Shown here piece by piece: positions 28,056-37,899 of a DNA stretch of 64,000 nucleotides. Both the position numbers and the translations under genes were made by a program. The DNA is from Verrucomicrobiia bacterium (lineage in GTDB: Bacteria; Verrucomicrobiota; Verrucomicrobiia; Limisphaerales; JAEYXS01). The stretch lies in contig DASWYF010000035.1 in NCBI GenBank assembly GCA_036405135.1, positions 124,001-188,000 on the forward strand, given 5' to 3'. The first letter of the stretch is position 1; the number at the start of each line of letters is the position of its first letter. The notes under the pieces are model-generated. The model ran no database searches and had not been told where the DNA came from. It worked only from the letters and a program-made list of their open reading frames with translations.

Positions 28056-29438
28056 TTATGCCTTTTCCTCGATCAGTTCACGCCGCCCACCACCCAGCAG
28101 TTCAGCAACGAAGTGCGTGGAGTAAACACCACGGCGGAAATTCGGATCCTGCAGGATGGCCTGCTCGAACGGAATCGTGGTCTTGATGCCCGTGATCATG
28201 TATTCGCTGAGCGCGCGACTCATGAGGTCCATGGCTTCACGACGGTCCTTGCCGTAGGTGATGAGCTTGCCGATCATGGAGTCATAATGCGGCGGAATGG
28301 AATAGCCTGCGTACGCATGGCTGTCCACACGCACACCACGACCGCCAGGAGCGTAATACATCTCGATACGACCCGGTGACGGGCGGAAATCATCAAACGG
28401 ATCTTCCGCGTTGATGCGGCACTCGATGGCGCTGCCCTTCAACTGGATATCGCTCTGGGAATGACGCAAGGGTTCACCCATCGCGATCATGATCTGGTAT
28501 TTCACCAAGTCGATGCCCGTGACCTCTTCAGTGATCGGGTGCTCCACCTGGATGCGTTTGTTCACTTCCAAGAAGTAGAAGTTACCCTTGTCATCCACGA
28601 TGAACTCGACGGTGCCGGCGTTCGTATAGTTCGCCACCTCGGCGATACGGACGGCCGCCTTGCCCATCTTCTTGCGGAGATCCTTGAACTTGTTCTCGAT
28701 CAGCGGGGAGGGGGTTTCCTCGATGATTTTTTGATTGCGGCGCTGGATGGAGCAATCGCGCTCGTTCAAATGGATGATATGCCCGCGGTTATCGCCCAAG
28801 ATCTGGAACTCGATATGGTGCGGGTTTTCAATGAACTTCTCGATGTAGACGCCGGAGTTGCCGAAAGCCTTCTCAGCTTCCATGCGGGCGGTGTGATAGC
28901 CCTTCACCAAGCTGATGTCGTTATGGGCCACGCGCATGCCGCGACCACCGCCACCGGCGATAGCCTTGATCATGACGGGGTAACCGATGCGCTTGGCTAC
29001 CGACAATGCTTCCTGTTCATTGATGACCAAGCCTTCGGAACCAGGAGGGGTAGGGACACCGGCCTTTTTGGCAAGGTTACGGCTAACGGCCTTGTCTTCG
29101 AGGGCATTCATCGCCCGTGAGCTCGGCCCGATGAAGCGGATGTTGCAGCTTTCGCAGACATCAGCGAAGTGGGCGTTCTCGGAAAGGAAGCCGTAACCTG
29201 GATGGATAGCGTCTACATCAGCGATTTCCGCAGCACTAATGAGCCGATCTATCTTCAGATAGCTCTCATTGCTGGGACCTTTACCGATACAGATAGCCTC
29301 GTCGGCCATCTGAACGTGCATGGAACTGGCATCTGCCTCGGAATATACGGCTACCGTGCGGACATTCAGTTCTTTGCAGGCGCGGATGATACGAACGGCA
29401 ATCTCTCCGCGATTCGCGACAAGAATCTTCTCAAACAT
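28056..29438 (-). CDS. accC: Acetyl-CoA carboxylase, biotin carboxylase subunit
   Basis: ATP-grasp enzyme carboxylating biotin on BCCP with bicarbonate, first half-reaction of malonyl-CoA synthesis. 460 residues. Motifs: [19 protein letters not shown] at the N-terminus, [23 protein letters not shown] for ATP, and [14 protein letters not shown] in the active site. The segment before it reads EVNKRIQ where most homologues have (M/V)NTR, a minor change. It lies 47 bp after accB on the same strand, the usual accBC operon. Confidence 0.96.
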   Translation of the reverse strand: MFEKILVANRGEIAVRIIRACKELNVRTVAVYSEADASSMHVQMADEAICIGKGPSNESYLKIDRLISAAEIADVDAIHPGYGFLSENAHFADVCESCNIRFIGPSSRAMNALEDKAVSRNLAKKAGVPTPPGSEGLVINEQEALSVAKRIGYPVMIKAIAGGGGRGMRVAHNDISLVKGYHTARMEAEKAFGNSGVYIEKFIENPHHIEFQILGDNRGHIIHLNERDCSIQRRNQKIIEETPSPLIENKFKDLRKKMGKAAVRIAEVANYTNAGTVEFIVDDKGNFYFLEVNKRIQVEHPITEEVTGIDLVKYQIMIAMGEPLRHSQSDIQLKGSAIECRINAEDPFDDFRPSPGRIEMYYAPGGRGVRVDSHAYAGYSIPPHYDSMIGKLITYGKDRREAMDLMSRALSEYMITGIKTTIPFEQAILQDPNFRRGVYSTHFVAELLGGGRRELIEEKA

Positions 29439-29485
29439 GTTACGTTAACGATGTCGGCTGTTGAAATTTGGCTCAAAAACGCCGT

Positions 29486-29947
29486 TTACAGCGGACGAAT
29501 CTTGAACAGCGGTTGACCAAACTCAACAGGTTTGGCGTTATCCACGCAAATCTGGGTGATGACGCCGCGCGCCTCAGCCTTGATTTCATTCATGACCTTC
29601 ATGGCCTCAATGATGCAAACCACGGAATCCGGGTTCACTTCAGTGCCCACTTCCACATAGTGGGCGGACTCAGGCGATGGGGCTCGGTAGAACGTACCGA
29701 TCATGGGGGACTTGATATCGGCATCGTTCGATGCCGCTGCCGGAGCGGCAGTGGTTGGTGCAGGCAGGGCAGCTACGGGGGCGCCCGAGATGAGAACCTG
29801 CGGTTGTTCGTCGTAAGCTGCCATGACGGGGCCAACATTGCCGCCGCGCTTCAGCTTTATCTTAAATTCTTGTTTTTCTAACTCAAACTCCGAGATGGCG
29901 TTTTTCTTCATCAAATCGATGACCGCCTTGATATCCTTCAAATCCAC
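29486..29947 (-). CDS. accB: Biotin carboxyl carrier protein of acetyl-CoA carboxylase
   Basis: 153-residue carrier: N-terminal helical segment, Ala/Pro-rich linker (about 53-73) and biotinyl domain with biotinylated K117 in EAMKVMNEI. The thumb loop characteristic of acetyl-CoA carboxylase carriers is present (SPMIGTFYRAPSPES, 80-94). It precedes accC; aroQ lies 220 bp upstream on the same strand, the aroQ-accB-accC order known from many Gram-negative genomes. Confidence 0.96.
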   Translation of the reverse strand: MDLKDIKAVIDLMKKNAISEFELEKQEFKIKLKRGGNVGPVMAAYDEQPQVLISGAPVAALPAPTTAAPAAASNDADIKSPMIGTFYRAPSPESAHYVEVGTEVNPDSVVCIIEAMKVMNEIKAEARGVITQICVDNAKPVEFGQPLFKIRPL

Positions 29948-30002
29948 AGGTGCTCCTGGTTGAAAGTTACCGTTAACTGCAAAACGGGTTACGCACGATG
30001 CG

Positions 30003-30043
30003 TATTAAATAAAATAAGCAGTGACTTATTCGGACACTGCTTA
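30003..30043 (-). terminator. Intrinsic terminator or leader attenuator between aroQ and accB
   Basis: Perfect 9-bp stem TAAGCAGTG (30015-30023) and CACTGCTTA (30035-30043); on the minus strand it is followed by TTTTATTTAATA. It would end the O-antigen ligase-aroQ transcript. Being 68 bp before accB it could also attenuate read-through into accBC. Confidence 0.8.
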
Positions 30044-30167
30044 TCCTTTCTGTTACGAATTGGCGACGACACTAATGATGGAGAGGGGTAGCGTCAAGGC
30101 CTAGTTTTTAAGAGGCCTCAAAATGTGCAAAAACGGCCAGAATACCATTTTTCACTTGAAAACGTCT

Positions 30168-30605
30168 TTATTTTTTAGGCGTTAACGATAGCGAGGCATG
30201 CACTCCGAGGAGGTATGAAGTCGCTCCGAAACCGCAAATCTGTCCCTTGCAGACCGCTGCAATGAGTGATTTGTGACGGAATTCTTCACGGGCATGGATA
30301 TTGGAAAGATGTATCTCGATCGTGGGTATACCCACGGCGGAAATGGCGTCACGCAAAGCCACGCTAGTGTGTGTGTAGGCTCCGGCATTGAGGAGAATCA
30401 CATCCGCTGTGCCTTTGGCCTGCTGAATCCAAGTAACCAGTTCACCTTCCAGATTGCTCTGGCGAAAGTCCACTGTTGCCCCGTGTTTTCCGGCCAAATC
30501 CCGTACTGCTTGTTCAATGTCTGCGAGCGTCGTGCGGCCATAGACCTCCGGTTCCCTCTGGCCGAGGAGATTCAAATTGGGTCCGTTAAGCACGAGCAGT
30601 TTCAT
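30168..30605 (-). CDS. aroQ: Type II 3-dehydroquinate dehydratase
   Basis: 145-residue enzyme of the shikimate pathway converting 3-dehydroquinate to 3-dehydroshikimate. Family motifs: [18 protein letters not shown] with the active-site Tyr (part of the N-terminus), [27 protein letters not shown] and [14 protein letters not shown] with the catalytic His. The frame is open much further upstream, but the extra residues overlap the O-antigen ligase gene and are not conserved; ATG 30605 gives the normal length. It starts 17 bp after the ligase stop. Confidence 0.96.
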   Translation of the reverse strand: MKLLVLNGPNLNLLGQREPEVYGRTTLADIEQAVRDLAGKHGATVDFRQSNLEGELVTWIQQAKGTADVILLNAGAYTHTSVALRDAISAVGIPTIEIHLSNIHAREEFRHKSLIAAVCKGQICGFGATSYLLGVHASLSLTPKK

Positions 30606-30622
30606 GACTTGGCGAGGGTATG

Positions 30623-32032
30623 TTAGGGCTTGCTGCCTGTCGATGCCGATTGCACAGGGCTTAGTCCGGTCAACCATCCCAGCATCAGCATGGCCGTCCA
30701 TGCGATCGCTGGAACGTAAAGACCGAATTCGACAAAGGATTGCAGCGCCCACCCGATCAGCCCCAAAGCCATCGCTTGAATCAGGGCATTCGCTCCGGGA
30801 TTCATCGCCTTTTTCCATACCAGACACATACACCCGCCGATCCATGCCAAGAAAAAGGCAAACCCTGGCAGGCCGGAATCGCACGCCTGTTCGAGATAAT
30901 CATTATGCACCAGCTTGGTGGGCTCTGATTCCGGTTTTTTAATCCGGGTATAACCGCTGCCGAAAGTTCCTGGTCCATGGCCTAAAATCGGCCTCTCCGC
31001 AGTCAATTTCAAGGCGGCTGACCAGTAATCGAACCGGGCAGCGACGCTGGTGGGGTTTTTGAGTTTTTCGGAGTATTTGAACCAAAAGCCACCTGCGCCG
31101 CCTATCAAAACTAGAGCCAAAATCCCGATCTTCCATTGTCTGGGCAACGGTTGGGCGAGCACCCATGCCAATCCCATGGCCATGGCCACCAGCCAGCCGG
31201 CTTTCGATCCCGACCATACCAGACAGGCTGCCCCCATGTAGAAGAACGTCCCAAATAAGACCATTCGCCCTATTTTCGGCAGTTTCTCCGAGATGTTCCA
31301 GATGGTGACAAGGATGGCCGGGAGTGACAGAAGGATGATACCCGCCAGAGCATTGGCATAGACCAAGGTTCCGGAGATGCGCCCGCCCCGCACGCGTTTA
31401 AGAACCTCAGGCACCACGGAATAAGTGTCGTTCGTCTTCACCACGACGTTGTTTTTTATCAAGTCGTTCAGTTCGTCGGGCGGCAGATTGGTCCAGCCGG
31501 TGGCTTCATTGCTCTCGATGAATTCCGCTGTCGAAGTCATGCCTCCGTATTGCTGGCCGAACCCTTTTCCCAGTACGATGAGCAGGGCGATGCCCACGGG
31601 GATCCAAAATTTTCTGCCGTCTCTTATCTGGCTCAATGCCAGCAACCCCAGGTAGTAACAACCGACCAGCCCTCCAAAATGGAGCAAAACCGTGGTGGCT
31701 GTGCCGGAAGAACGGGAGGTGAGGGTGGACAATACCTGCCATCCCAGCCACGCCACTGGAGCCCAGAGCAACCATCTGGGTATGTCACGGGGCACTCGCG
31801 AATAGAGAAAGCCGTAAACCAGTACTGCGCCCAAGACGAGGTATCCGATAGGCAAAGGCCATTGGTCTGACACCCATTCGTTCAGCACATCGGGTGTAGT
31901 ATGTGCCTGGGGTAATACTACGGGGACGCCGAACTTCAAGAAGCACAGGGCGGCCAGCAATCCGGCCACCAAGGCCAGTCTTTGGTTCCATTCACCTGCC
32001 ATTCCGGCGCTCTGATTCGGCTTCGTGCTCAT
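30623..32032 (-). CDS. O-antigen ligase/polymerase family membrane protein
   Basis: 469-residue polytopic inner-membrane protein with about ten or more hydrophobic segments and a large periplasmic loop holding the Wzy_C signature ([26 protein letters not shown], given in part: [13 protein letters not shown]) and [15 protein letters not shown]. Such proteins ligate O-antigen to lipid A-core or polymerise glycans; which one cannot be told here. No other glycan genes are adjacent. aroQ follows by 17 bp. The upstream 140 bp are shared with the divergent LOG gene. Confidence 0.85.
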   Translation of the reverse strand: MSTKPNQSAGMAGEWNQRLALVAGLLAALCFLKFGVPVVLPQAHTTPDVLNEWVSDQWPLPIGYLVLGAVLVYGFLYSRVPRDIPRWLLWAPVAWLGWQVLSTLTSRSSGTATTVLLHFGGLVGCYYLGLLALSQIRDGRKFWIPVGIALLIVLGKGFGQQYGGMTSTAEFIESNEATGWTNLPPDELNDLIKNNVVVKTNDTYSVVPEVLKRVRGGRISGTLVYANALAGIILLSLPAILVTIWNISEKLPKIGRMVLFGTFFYMGAACLVWSGSKAGWLVAMAMGLAWVLAQPLPRQWKIGILALVLIGGAGGFWFKYSEKLKNPTSVAARFDYWSAALKLTAERPILGHGPGTFGSGYTRIKKPESEPTKLVHNDYLEQACDSGLPGFAFFLAWIGGCMCLVWKKAMNPGANALIQAMALGLIGWALQSFVEFGLYVPAIAWTAMLMLGWLTGLSPVQSASTGSKP

Positions 32033-32172
32033 CTGTGTGCGTTACCTTTGCCATAGAGAGATGCTCCCCTGCAAACTCCGAGTGCTATCCAAAATTGCTT
32101 ATCGTGAGGTGATGTCACTCAGTAAATCTTTGGCATTAGACAACCTGCCTCCTCCTTACTATCCTCACACCC

Positions 32173-32862
32173 ATGCACCATCATCAGCATTCGAGCGGTT
32201 CGCATTTGCAGGAGGATCCCTGGCGCGTCTTTCGCATCATGGCGGAGTTCGTGGAGTCCTTTGATACCATGTCGAAGGTCGGTCCTGCGGTGACGGTTTT
32301 CGGTTCCGCGCGCACGAAGCCTGCGGACCAGTATTACAAGGCTTCCGTCGCCCTCGGCAAGGCGCTGGCCAAACACCACATAGCGGTCATCACAGGTGGC
32401 GGTCCTGGCATCATGGAGGCGGCGAACAAAGGCGCCTATCAGGGCAAAGGCAAGTCCGTGGGGTTAAACATCAAGCTGCCTCACGAACAGAGCGGCAACC
32501 CTTACGCGAATGTGCCCATCGATTTTCATTACTTCTTCGCGCGTAAAGTCTGCTTCGTGAAATACAGCATGGGCTTTGTGTTCATGCCCGGCGGCTTCGG
32601 TACGCTGGATGAGTTTTTCGAGGTTGCGACCCTGGTGCAGACGCAAAAGATTTCCCGCTTTCCGCTGATCCTTTATGGCACGGATTACTGGGGCGGTTTG
32701 ATCAAGTGGATGCGCACCACGCTTGAAGGCCGCCGTCTCATCAGCCCGGGTGACATCGAACTGACCAACCTCACGGATAACGTGGATGAAGCCGTAAACA
32801 TCATCCTGGATTACCGTCGTCGCGTAGGTCCGCCGGAAGACGTGCCGCCAGCCTTCAAGTAA
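32173..32862 (+). CDS. LOG family protein (TIGR00730, cytokinin riboside monophosphate phosphoribohydrolase-like)
   Basis: 229-residue Rossmann-type protein. The LOG signature PGGFGTLDE (about residues 138-146) and GGGPGIMEAANKGA (about 75-88) are intact. Family members release the base from nucleoside 5'-monophosphates; the physiological substrate in non-plant-associated bacteria is unclear. There is a 40-residue N-terminal extension with a His-rich start (MHHHQH). The M16 peptidase gene follows by 12 bp. Confidence 0.9.
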   Translation: MHHHQHSSGSHLQEDPWRVFRIMAEFVESFDTMSKVGPAVTVFGSARTKPADQYYKASVALGKALAKHHIAVITGGGPGIMEAANKGAYQGKGKSVGLNIKLPHEQSGNPYANVPIDFHYFFARKVCFVKYSMGFVFMPGGFGTLDEFFEVATLVQTQKISRFPLILYGTDYWGGLIKWMRTTLEGRRLISPGDIELTNLTDNVDEAVNIILDYRRRVGPPEDVPPAFK

Positions 32863-32874
32863 GAAACGAGCACG

Positions 32875-34137
32875 ATGTACGAGCTTACCAAGCTGGAGAA
32901 CGGGTTCACCATCGCCACTGCCACCATGCCCCACATGGCTGGCGTGAGCGCGGGATTATGGGTGGGCGTGGGTGGCCGTTATGAAAATGCTCCGCTGAAC
33001 GGCGTGTGCCATTTCATCGAGCACATGCTTTTCAAAGGCACGAAACGCCGGAACGCCAAGCAGATCTCGCAAGCGGTGGAAGGTGTGGGCGGGTATCTGA
33101 ACGCCTTCACCAGCGAGGAGCAGACGTGCTTCTACGCGCGGGCGCCGCATGACAAGCTCGGCAACTTGCTCGATGTCTTGTTCGACATGGTGCTGCACTC
33201 GCGCTTCGACACGGTGGAGATCGACAAGGAGCGGAGTGTCATCAAAGAAGAGGTGGCGATGTACCTCGACCAGCCCTCCTCCCACGTGATGGAGCTGCTG
33301 AATGAAACTCTCTGGCCGGAGCATCCGCTGGGGCGTCCGCTCACGGGCACCTTGGAAACATTGGATGGGTTGCGGCGCGAAGAGCTCGTCGCCTATCTGC
33401 AATCACACTACGTCGCTCCGGGTTCGTTGCTGACGGTAGCTGGTCGTATCAAGCACAAGGAAGTCGTGGAGTTGGCGAAGAAGCTCTCCAAGACTTTCGC
33501 CAAAGGCAGACGCGCCACATTCCAGCCGGTGAGTCCTATCCAGAAGGAACCGCGCATCAAGCTGTTCACGAAAGACATCGAGCAGACGCATCTCGCGCTC
33601 GGCTTGCGCTCCTGTTCGCGGCATGACGAGCGACGCTTTGCGCTACGTCTCCTGAATGTGATTTTGGGCGAGAACATGAGCTCGCGCCTGTTCCAAGTGG
33701 TGCGTGAGGAGCATGGCCTCGCTTACTCGATCCAGAGCGGACAGAACTCATTTGATGACACCGGCGCACTTATCGTCACCGCCGGTGTGGATACGGAAAA
33801 GACCAAGCCAGCCATCAAACTCATCGCGCAAGAGCTGAAACGCATTCGCGAGAAACTAGTGAGCGCGACGGAATTGCGCGAAGCCCGCGATTATCTGCTC
33901 GGCCAGATGGATCTCAGCCTGGAAAGCACGGAGAACCAGATGATGTGGCTGGGCGAACAATTGTTGAGCTATGGTCGCATCACCAAGCCGGAGGAGACAA
34001 AGCGTCGTCTGGCAGAAGTGAAGCCCTCGGATATCCGCGCCGTTGCCCGTGAATTCTTCCAGCCGGAACGCATGAGCCTCGCGATGGTGAGCCCGATGAA
34101 GAGTGATCGCGGGCTGAAGGAATTGTTGGTGGCTTGA
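32875..34137 (+). CDS. M16 family zinc metallopeptidase
   Basis: 420-residue pitrilysin-type peptidase resembling the processing-peptidase/YmxG group. The inverted zinc motif HxxEH is H46-x-x-E49-H50, with the distal ligand in KEEVAMY (E125/E126). The C-terminal half has the LGLRS and REEHGLAYSIQS motifs of the inactive-like second lobe. No signal peptide, so probably cytoplasmic. It is 12 bp after the LOG gene and 46 bp before pabB, on the same strand. Confidence 0.93.
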   Translation: MYELTKLENGFTIATATMPHMAGVSAGLWVGVGGRYENAPLNGVCHFIEHMLFKGTKRRNAKQISQAVEGVGGYLNAFTSEEQTCFYARAPHDKLGNLLDVLFDMVLHSRFDTVEIDKERSVIKEEVAMYLDQPSSHVMELLNETLWPEHPLGRPLTGTLETLDGLRREELVAYLQSHYVAPGSLLTVAGRIKHKEVVELAKKLSKTFAKGRRATFQPVSPIQKEPRIKLFTKDIEQTHLALGLRSCSRHDERRFALRLLNVILGENMSSRLFQVVREEHGLAYSIQSGQNSFDDTGALIVTAGVDTEKTKPAIKLIAQELKRIREKLVSATELREARDYLLGQMDLSLESTENQMMWLGEQLLSYGRITKPEETKRRLAEVKPSDIRAVAREFFQPERMSLAMVSPMKSDRGLKELLVA

Positions 34138-34183
34138 GTCTGACATTTGACTGGGCAGAGACAAGGCGGCAAACTGTGGGCAG

Positions 34184-35629
34184 ATGCGTCCGCTCATCAC
34201 CGAAATCACGACACAGCATACGCCCGCGAGCCTCGCGGCTTCGCTGTGTCATGAGCCGGGTGTGGTGCTTTTGCGGAGCGGCATGCCGGATTCATCGCAA
34301 TCACGCTATTCCTTCGTCACTGCGAAACCATTTCTGACTTTCCGTTCCTACGGTTCCCGCTGTGAACTGCGTTCGCAGAATGGTTTGCAAGAAGTCTTCG
34401 GCAATCCGTGGCATACGCTGGATTCGCTGATGTCGCGCTACGAGCTGCTGGATGAACTCGATCTTCCTTTTCCTGTCGGTGGTTGCTTTGGCTACTGGGG
34501 TTATGACCTCAAGAATTTCGTGGAGCCCAAGCTCACCCGCAATGCGGTCAATGATCTGGAGCTGCCCGATTGCCACGTGGGTTTCTACGACAGCGTCGTG
34601 GTCTTCGATCATCGTCTCGGCAAGGCCTGGCTCATTGTCACCGGGCTGAATGTGGATGGTTCGCGCAGTGAAGAATCCGCCAATGAATCAGCAATCTGGT
34701 GGCAAGAGAAACTGGGGGCGGCATCTGAAGAGCAGGTTAATCCTGCATCTGAAAAACAACATCTAACAGCCAGCGTCACCTCCTGTTTCACCCGCGAACA
34801 ATTCATCGCGAAAGTGGAGCGTGCGCAACGCTACATCTGGAGCGGGGATATTTATCAGGTGAATCTCGCTCAGCGGCTCAGTGCGCCGCTCAATGATACG
34901 CCTTGGAATTTCTTTGAGCGTTTGGCGGAAGTTTCACCCGCACCGTTCGCAGCGTATATCGACTGCGGCGATTTCGCCCTGGCCTCTTCTTCGCCTGAAT
35001 TGTTTTTGCGCCTGAGCGGTTCGCACATCACCACGCGTCCTATCAAAGGCACACGCCCGCGTGCGCACGATCCGGTGCGTGATGCTCAGCTTACTTACGA
35101 GCTGCAGACCAGTCCGAAGGAAATGGCGGAACTGGTGATGATCACGGACCTTTTGCGCAACGATCTTGGGCGCGTGTGCGAATACGGCTCCGTGCAAGTG
35201 CCTGAACTCGTTCGATTGGAGCGCTACGCGCAAGTGCAACATCTCGTCTCTACGGTGGAAGGGCGCTTGCGCGAGGATGTCACACACTTCGCGGCGTTCG
35301 CCTCGTGCTTTCCAGGCGGCAGTATCACCGGTGCGCCGAAGATCCGCGCGATGGAGATCATCGATGAACTGGAGAATGTCGCACGTGGACCTTACACGGG
35401 CTGCATCGGCTATCTGGGATTCAATCGCGAAAGCCAGTTGAACATCACCATCCGCACGGCAGTGTGCCAAGGGGACAAGGTTCACTTCCATGTGGGAGCG
35501 GGCATTGTAGCGGATTCCATCCCCGCAGCGGAGTATGATGAGACACTGGCGAAGGCGGGTGGGTTTCTCACCGCATTGCAGCTTCAGGCGCAATCGGAGT
35601 ATCGTCCCGCCACTACGAGCGCATCATGA
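34184..35629 (+). CDS. pabB: Aminodeoxychorismate synthase component I
   Basis: Chorismate-utilising enzyme of the TrpE/PabB family making 4-amino-4-deoxychorismate for folate. The catalytic-domain motifs are PIKGTRPR (about residue 286, Lys-containing as in PabB), ELVMITDLLRNDLGRVC, FPGGSITGAPKIRAMEII and GCIGYLGF. 481 residues. PabB rather than TrpE is favoured because the stop overlaps the pabC-like gene by 4 bp (ATGA). No glutamine amidotransferase (pabA) gene is adjacent. Confidence 0.92.
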   Translation: MRPLITEITTQHTPASLAASLCHEPGVVLLRSGMPDSSQSRYSFVTAKPFLTFRSYGSRCELRSQNGLQEVFGNPWHTLDSLMSRYELLDELDLPFPVGGCFGYWGYDLKNFVEPKLTRNAVNDLELPDCHVGFYDSVVVFDHRLGKAWLIVTGLNVDGSRSEESANESAIWWQEKLGAASEEQVNPASEKQHLTASVTSCFTREQFIAKVERAQRYIWSGDIYQVNLAQRLSAPLNDTPWNFFERLAEVSPAPFAAYIDCGDFALASSSPELFLRLSGSHITTRPIKGTRPRAHDPVRDAQLTYELQTSPKEMAELVMITDLLRNDLGRVCEYGSVQVPELVRLERYAQVQHLVSTVEGRLREDVTHFAAFASCFPGGSITGAPKIRAMEIIDELENVARGPYTGCIGYLGFNRESQLNITIRTAVCQGDKVHFHVGAGIVADSIPAAEYDETLAKAGGFLTALQLQAQSEYRPATTSAS

Positions 35630-36471
35630 TTATTTTTCTCAATGGCGAGTTTGTGCCGGAAGCGGAGGCGAAAGTCTCGGTGTCCGACCGCAGCTTTCTC
35701 TACGGTGACGGGTTGTTCGAGACGATGCGCGTGCACAACGGGAAGGTGTTCCGCTGGGCACATCACTGGGAGAGATTGTCACTAGGTGCTGGGGCATTGA
35801 AGATGGCGATTCCTTTTGTCTCCACAGCGTTGCTGTCCCAAGCGGAAGAGCTGATCCAGCGGAATGGAATGAGGGAAGGCGTGTTGCGCTTGCATCTTTC
35901 ACGTGGGGTGGGCACACGCGGTTACTCTCCCAGAGGCGCGGACAAGCCGGTGTTAATCCTCACCACGCATCCGGTGACGAATGATTTCAAAGTGCCGCCA
36001 CGCTGGCAGTTGGCCACATCATCGCATCGGCTGCCGATTGGAAGTCCGCTGACGCAATACAAGCATGCGAACCGTCTGCTTCACGTGCTGGCCAAGCAGG
36101 AGGCGCAAGAGCAGGGGGCGGACGAAGCAATGCTGCTGAACACTGCTGGCGAAGTCGTGGAAGCTGCGAGTGCAAACCTCTTTTTTATCCAAGCAAATCA
36201 CATCTGCACGCCGCCGCTGGTGAGTGGTGCATTAGGCGGAGTGACGCGATCCCTGGTCTTTGAACTCTGTCGCGAACTGGATTTCGACTGTCAGGAGCGA
36301 AGTGTCTTCCCTGAGCAATTACGAGAGTGCCGTGGCATATTTCTTACTCTGAGTACGCTGGGCATCGTGGAAGCCACGCATCTGGACGGATTTGCCCTGC
36401 CGACCTCATCGCTCGTAAAAGCTTTGCAGGACGTGTATCGCGAAGTGTTAGAGCGGGAGACGAGATCGTAG
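35626..36471 (+). CDS. pabC: Aminodeoxychorismate lyase-like class IV PLP enzyme
   Basis: 281-residue fold-type IV PLP enzyme. Motifs: SDRSFLYGDGLFETMRV near residue 20, PLP lysine K146 in QYKHANRLLH, and DEAMLLNTAGEVVEAASANLFF (in part). Overlap with pabB strongly suggests conversion of aminodeoxychorismate to p-aminobenzoate; branched-chain or D-amino acid aminotransferase activity cannot be excluded from sequence. The stop codon runs directly into an inverted palindromic repeat. Confidence 0.88.
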   Translation: MIIFLNGEFVPEAEAKVSVSDRSFLYGDGLFETMRVHNGKVFRWAHHWERLSLGAGALKMAIPFVSTALLSQAEELIQRNGMREGVLRLHLSRGVGTRGYSPRGADKPVLILTTHPVTNDFKVPPRWQLATSSHRLPIGSPLTQYKHANRLLHVLAKQEAQEQGADEAMLLNTAGEVVEAASANLFFIQANHICTPPLVSGALGGVTRSLVFELCRELDFDCQERSVFPEQLRECRGIFLTLSTLGIVEATHLDGFALPTSSLVKALQDVYREVLERETRS

Positions 36472-36495
36472 GAGCGCGACTCTCCGAATCGCAGC
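36471..36495 (-). repeat. REP-like hairpin, family B, inverted copy 1
   Basis: On the minus strand: GCTGC then GATTC-GGA-GAGTC and GCGCTCC. It is the inverted partner of 36599-36623, 103 bp away, and abuts the pabC stop codon. Stem positions differ from the partner but remain paired. Confidence 0.8.
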
Positions 36496-36598
36496 AACTG
36501 GCGTAAGCAAAGACGGGTTAGTCTCGCACCAAGTCTGAAGTGTGAATTGATTTCCCACTTGTTCAAATTTCTGGAAGCCGCTTGCAGCATTTCACTTT

Positions 36599-36623
36599 GC
36601 TGCGGGTCGGAGACCCGCGCTCC
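36599..36623 (+). repeat. REP-like hairpin, family B, copy 2
   Basis: GCTGC then GGGTC-GGA-GACCC and GCGCTCC, directly before the dehydrogenase stop. With copy 1 it forms a head-to-head pair between the convergent pabC and dehydrogenase genes, like the BIME arrangement of enterobacterial REPs; it may serve as a two-way terminator or mRNA end. Confidence 0.8.
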
Positions 36624-36624
36624 G

Positions 36625-37668
36625 TCAGAGTTGCGTTACCACTACCTTCAATGACTCCGGCGTTGGCTTAGCTGCCAGTTCCACTGCTTCTGCAGTTTGT
36701 GCCAATGGATAGCGGTGCGTGATCAAACCACGCACATCCAGCTTGCGCGAGAACACCAGCTTGGCCACTTCTGGTTGCAGAGTCACATCGGAGGAATAGC
36801 TGCCGATCAAATCCTTTTCATCCACGCAAACCGTTGAGAGATCAATGTCCGTAAGCGCGCCTCGCTTGGTGTGCGCGAACAAAAGAACCTGGCCGGCACC
36901 GCGCAGTAATCCCATGGCTTGTTTCAGGACGGCATCCACCGGAGTAGCAATGACGGCGGCATCTAGGCCACGTGATTTGGTGAGCTTGGCCACTTGATTA
37001 GCCATGTCAGCGGCATCTCCACGGATGGCCAGTTTGGCACCGAGTTTTTTAGCGAGCTTCAGACGAGTATCCAGCAGATCGGTGGCTACGACATTGATAC
37101 CGCGCAAGGCGAGGAGGCGGGTGAACATAAGGCCGATGGGACCTTGCCCGGCGACGAGCACGGCATCACCTTTCAAGAGGTTCAGGCGTTTCACACCTTT
37201 CAGCACAGTGTTCACGGGTTCCAGCATCGCGCCTTCTTCGAAAGTATTCTTCGCTGGAATCTTCACGACACCCGGCAGGCAGAAGGACATCACACGGACG
37301 TATTCGGCGTAGCCGCCGCCAGCGGGTTCGAAACCGGCGGTGATGCCGGTGCGTTTGTATTGCGGGCATTGCGCAAAGGCTTGATGACGGCAGGCATGGC
37401 ATTTCAAGCATGGCACATGATGATGCAAAGCTACCCGGTCGCCGACCTTCAGGCCGCGCACGCTTGCGCCTGCTTTCACAATGGTCCCTGCCGTCTCATG
37501 ACCGAAGATGCGCGGCGGCGGTACGGTGCCGTAATGGATCTTCTTGATGTCCGTGGGGCAGACACCGCAGACGGCGACCTTCACGAGAATCTCATTCGCG
37601 CCGATGCTGGGCACGGGGACTTCTTCCACCCGGAGGTCTTTCACTCCGCGATAGACTACGGCGCGCAT
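36625..37668 (-). CDS. Zinc-dependent alcohol/polyol dehydrogenase (MDR family)
   Basis: 347-residue medium-chain dehydrogenase. Catalytic zinc ligands C37, H57 and E58 (GHETAG) and the structural zinc set C87, C90, C93, C101 are present. The NAD(P) site is VLVAGQGPIGLM (about 170). The closest pattern is sorbitol/threonine dehydrogenase-like; substrate unknown. The frame stays open for 90 more codons, but the start ATG 37668 directly precedes the conserved MRAVVYRG opening. It is divergent from the sensor kinase at 37900 and converges on pabC. Confidence 0.88.
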   Translation of the reverse strand: MRAVVYRGVKDLRVEEVPVPSIGANEILVKVAVCGVCPTDIKKIHYGTVPPPRIFGHETAGTIVKAGASVRGLKVGDRVALHHHVPCLKCHACRHQAFAQCPQYKRTGITAGFEPAGGGYAEYVRVMSFCLPGVVKIPAKNTFEEGAMLEPVNTVLKGVKRLNLLKGDAVLVAGQGPIGLMFTRLLALRGINVVATDLLDTRLKLAKKLGAKLAIRGDAADMANQVAKLTKSRGLDAAVIATPVDAVLKQAMGLLRGAGQVLLFAHTKRGALTDIDLSTVCVDEKDLIGSYSSDVTLQPEVAKLVFSRKLDVRGLITHRYPLAQTAEAVELAAKPTPESLKVVVTQL

Positions 37669-37899
37669 CGTCTTCGGCAATTTGTCAGTCACAGCATTGG
37701 AGATACTGGAAAACGGGAAAGGTTTCAAATCTTCGTGGCGATGGGGTGATAATGTTCTTTCGATCTGGAAAAGTTGGAGCCGGGTTTTCCTAGGCGGCCA
37801 CGGGTTAGGAAGAAGATTAAGGATGACGGAGAGAAGATGAGCGCGAGCGTAGATTGCCTCGCAATTTGTGCGTGGGCGTTTTAATGGTGGTGGGTTCAC

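Noticed and set aside
30606-30884. 93-residue N-terminal extension of AroQ
   Set aside because: Overlaps the O-antigen ligase gene on the same strand in another frame and would double the length of a very constant enzyme.
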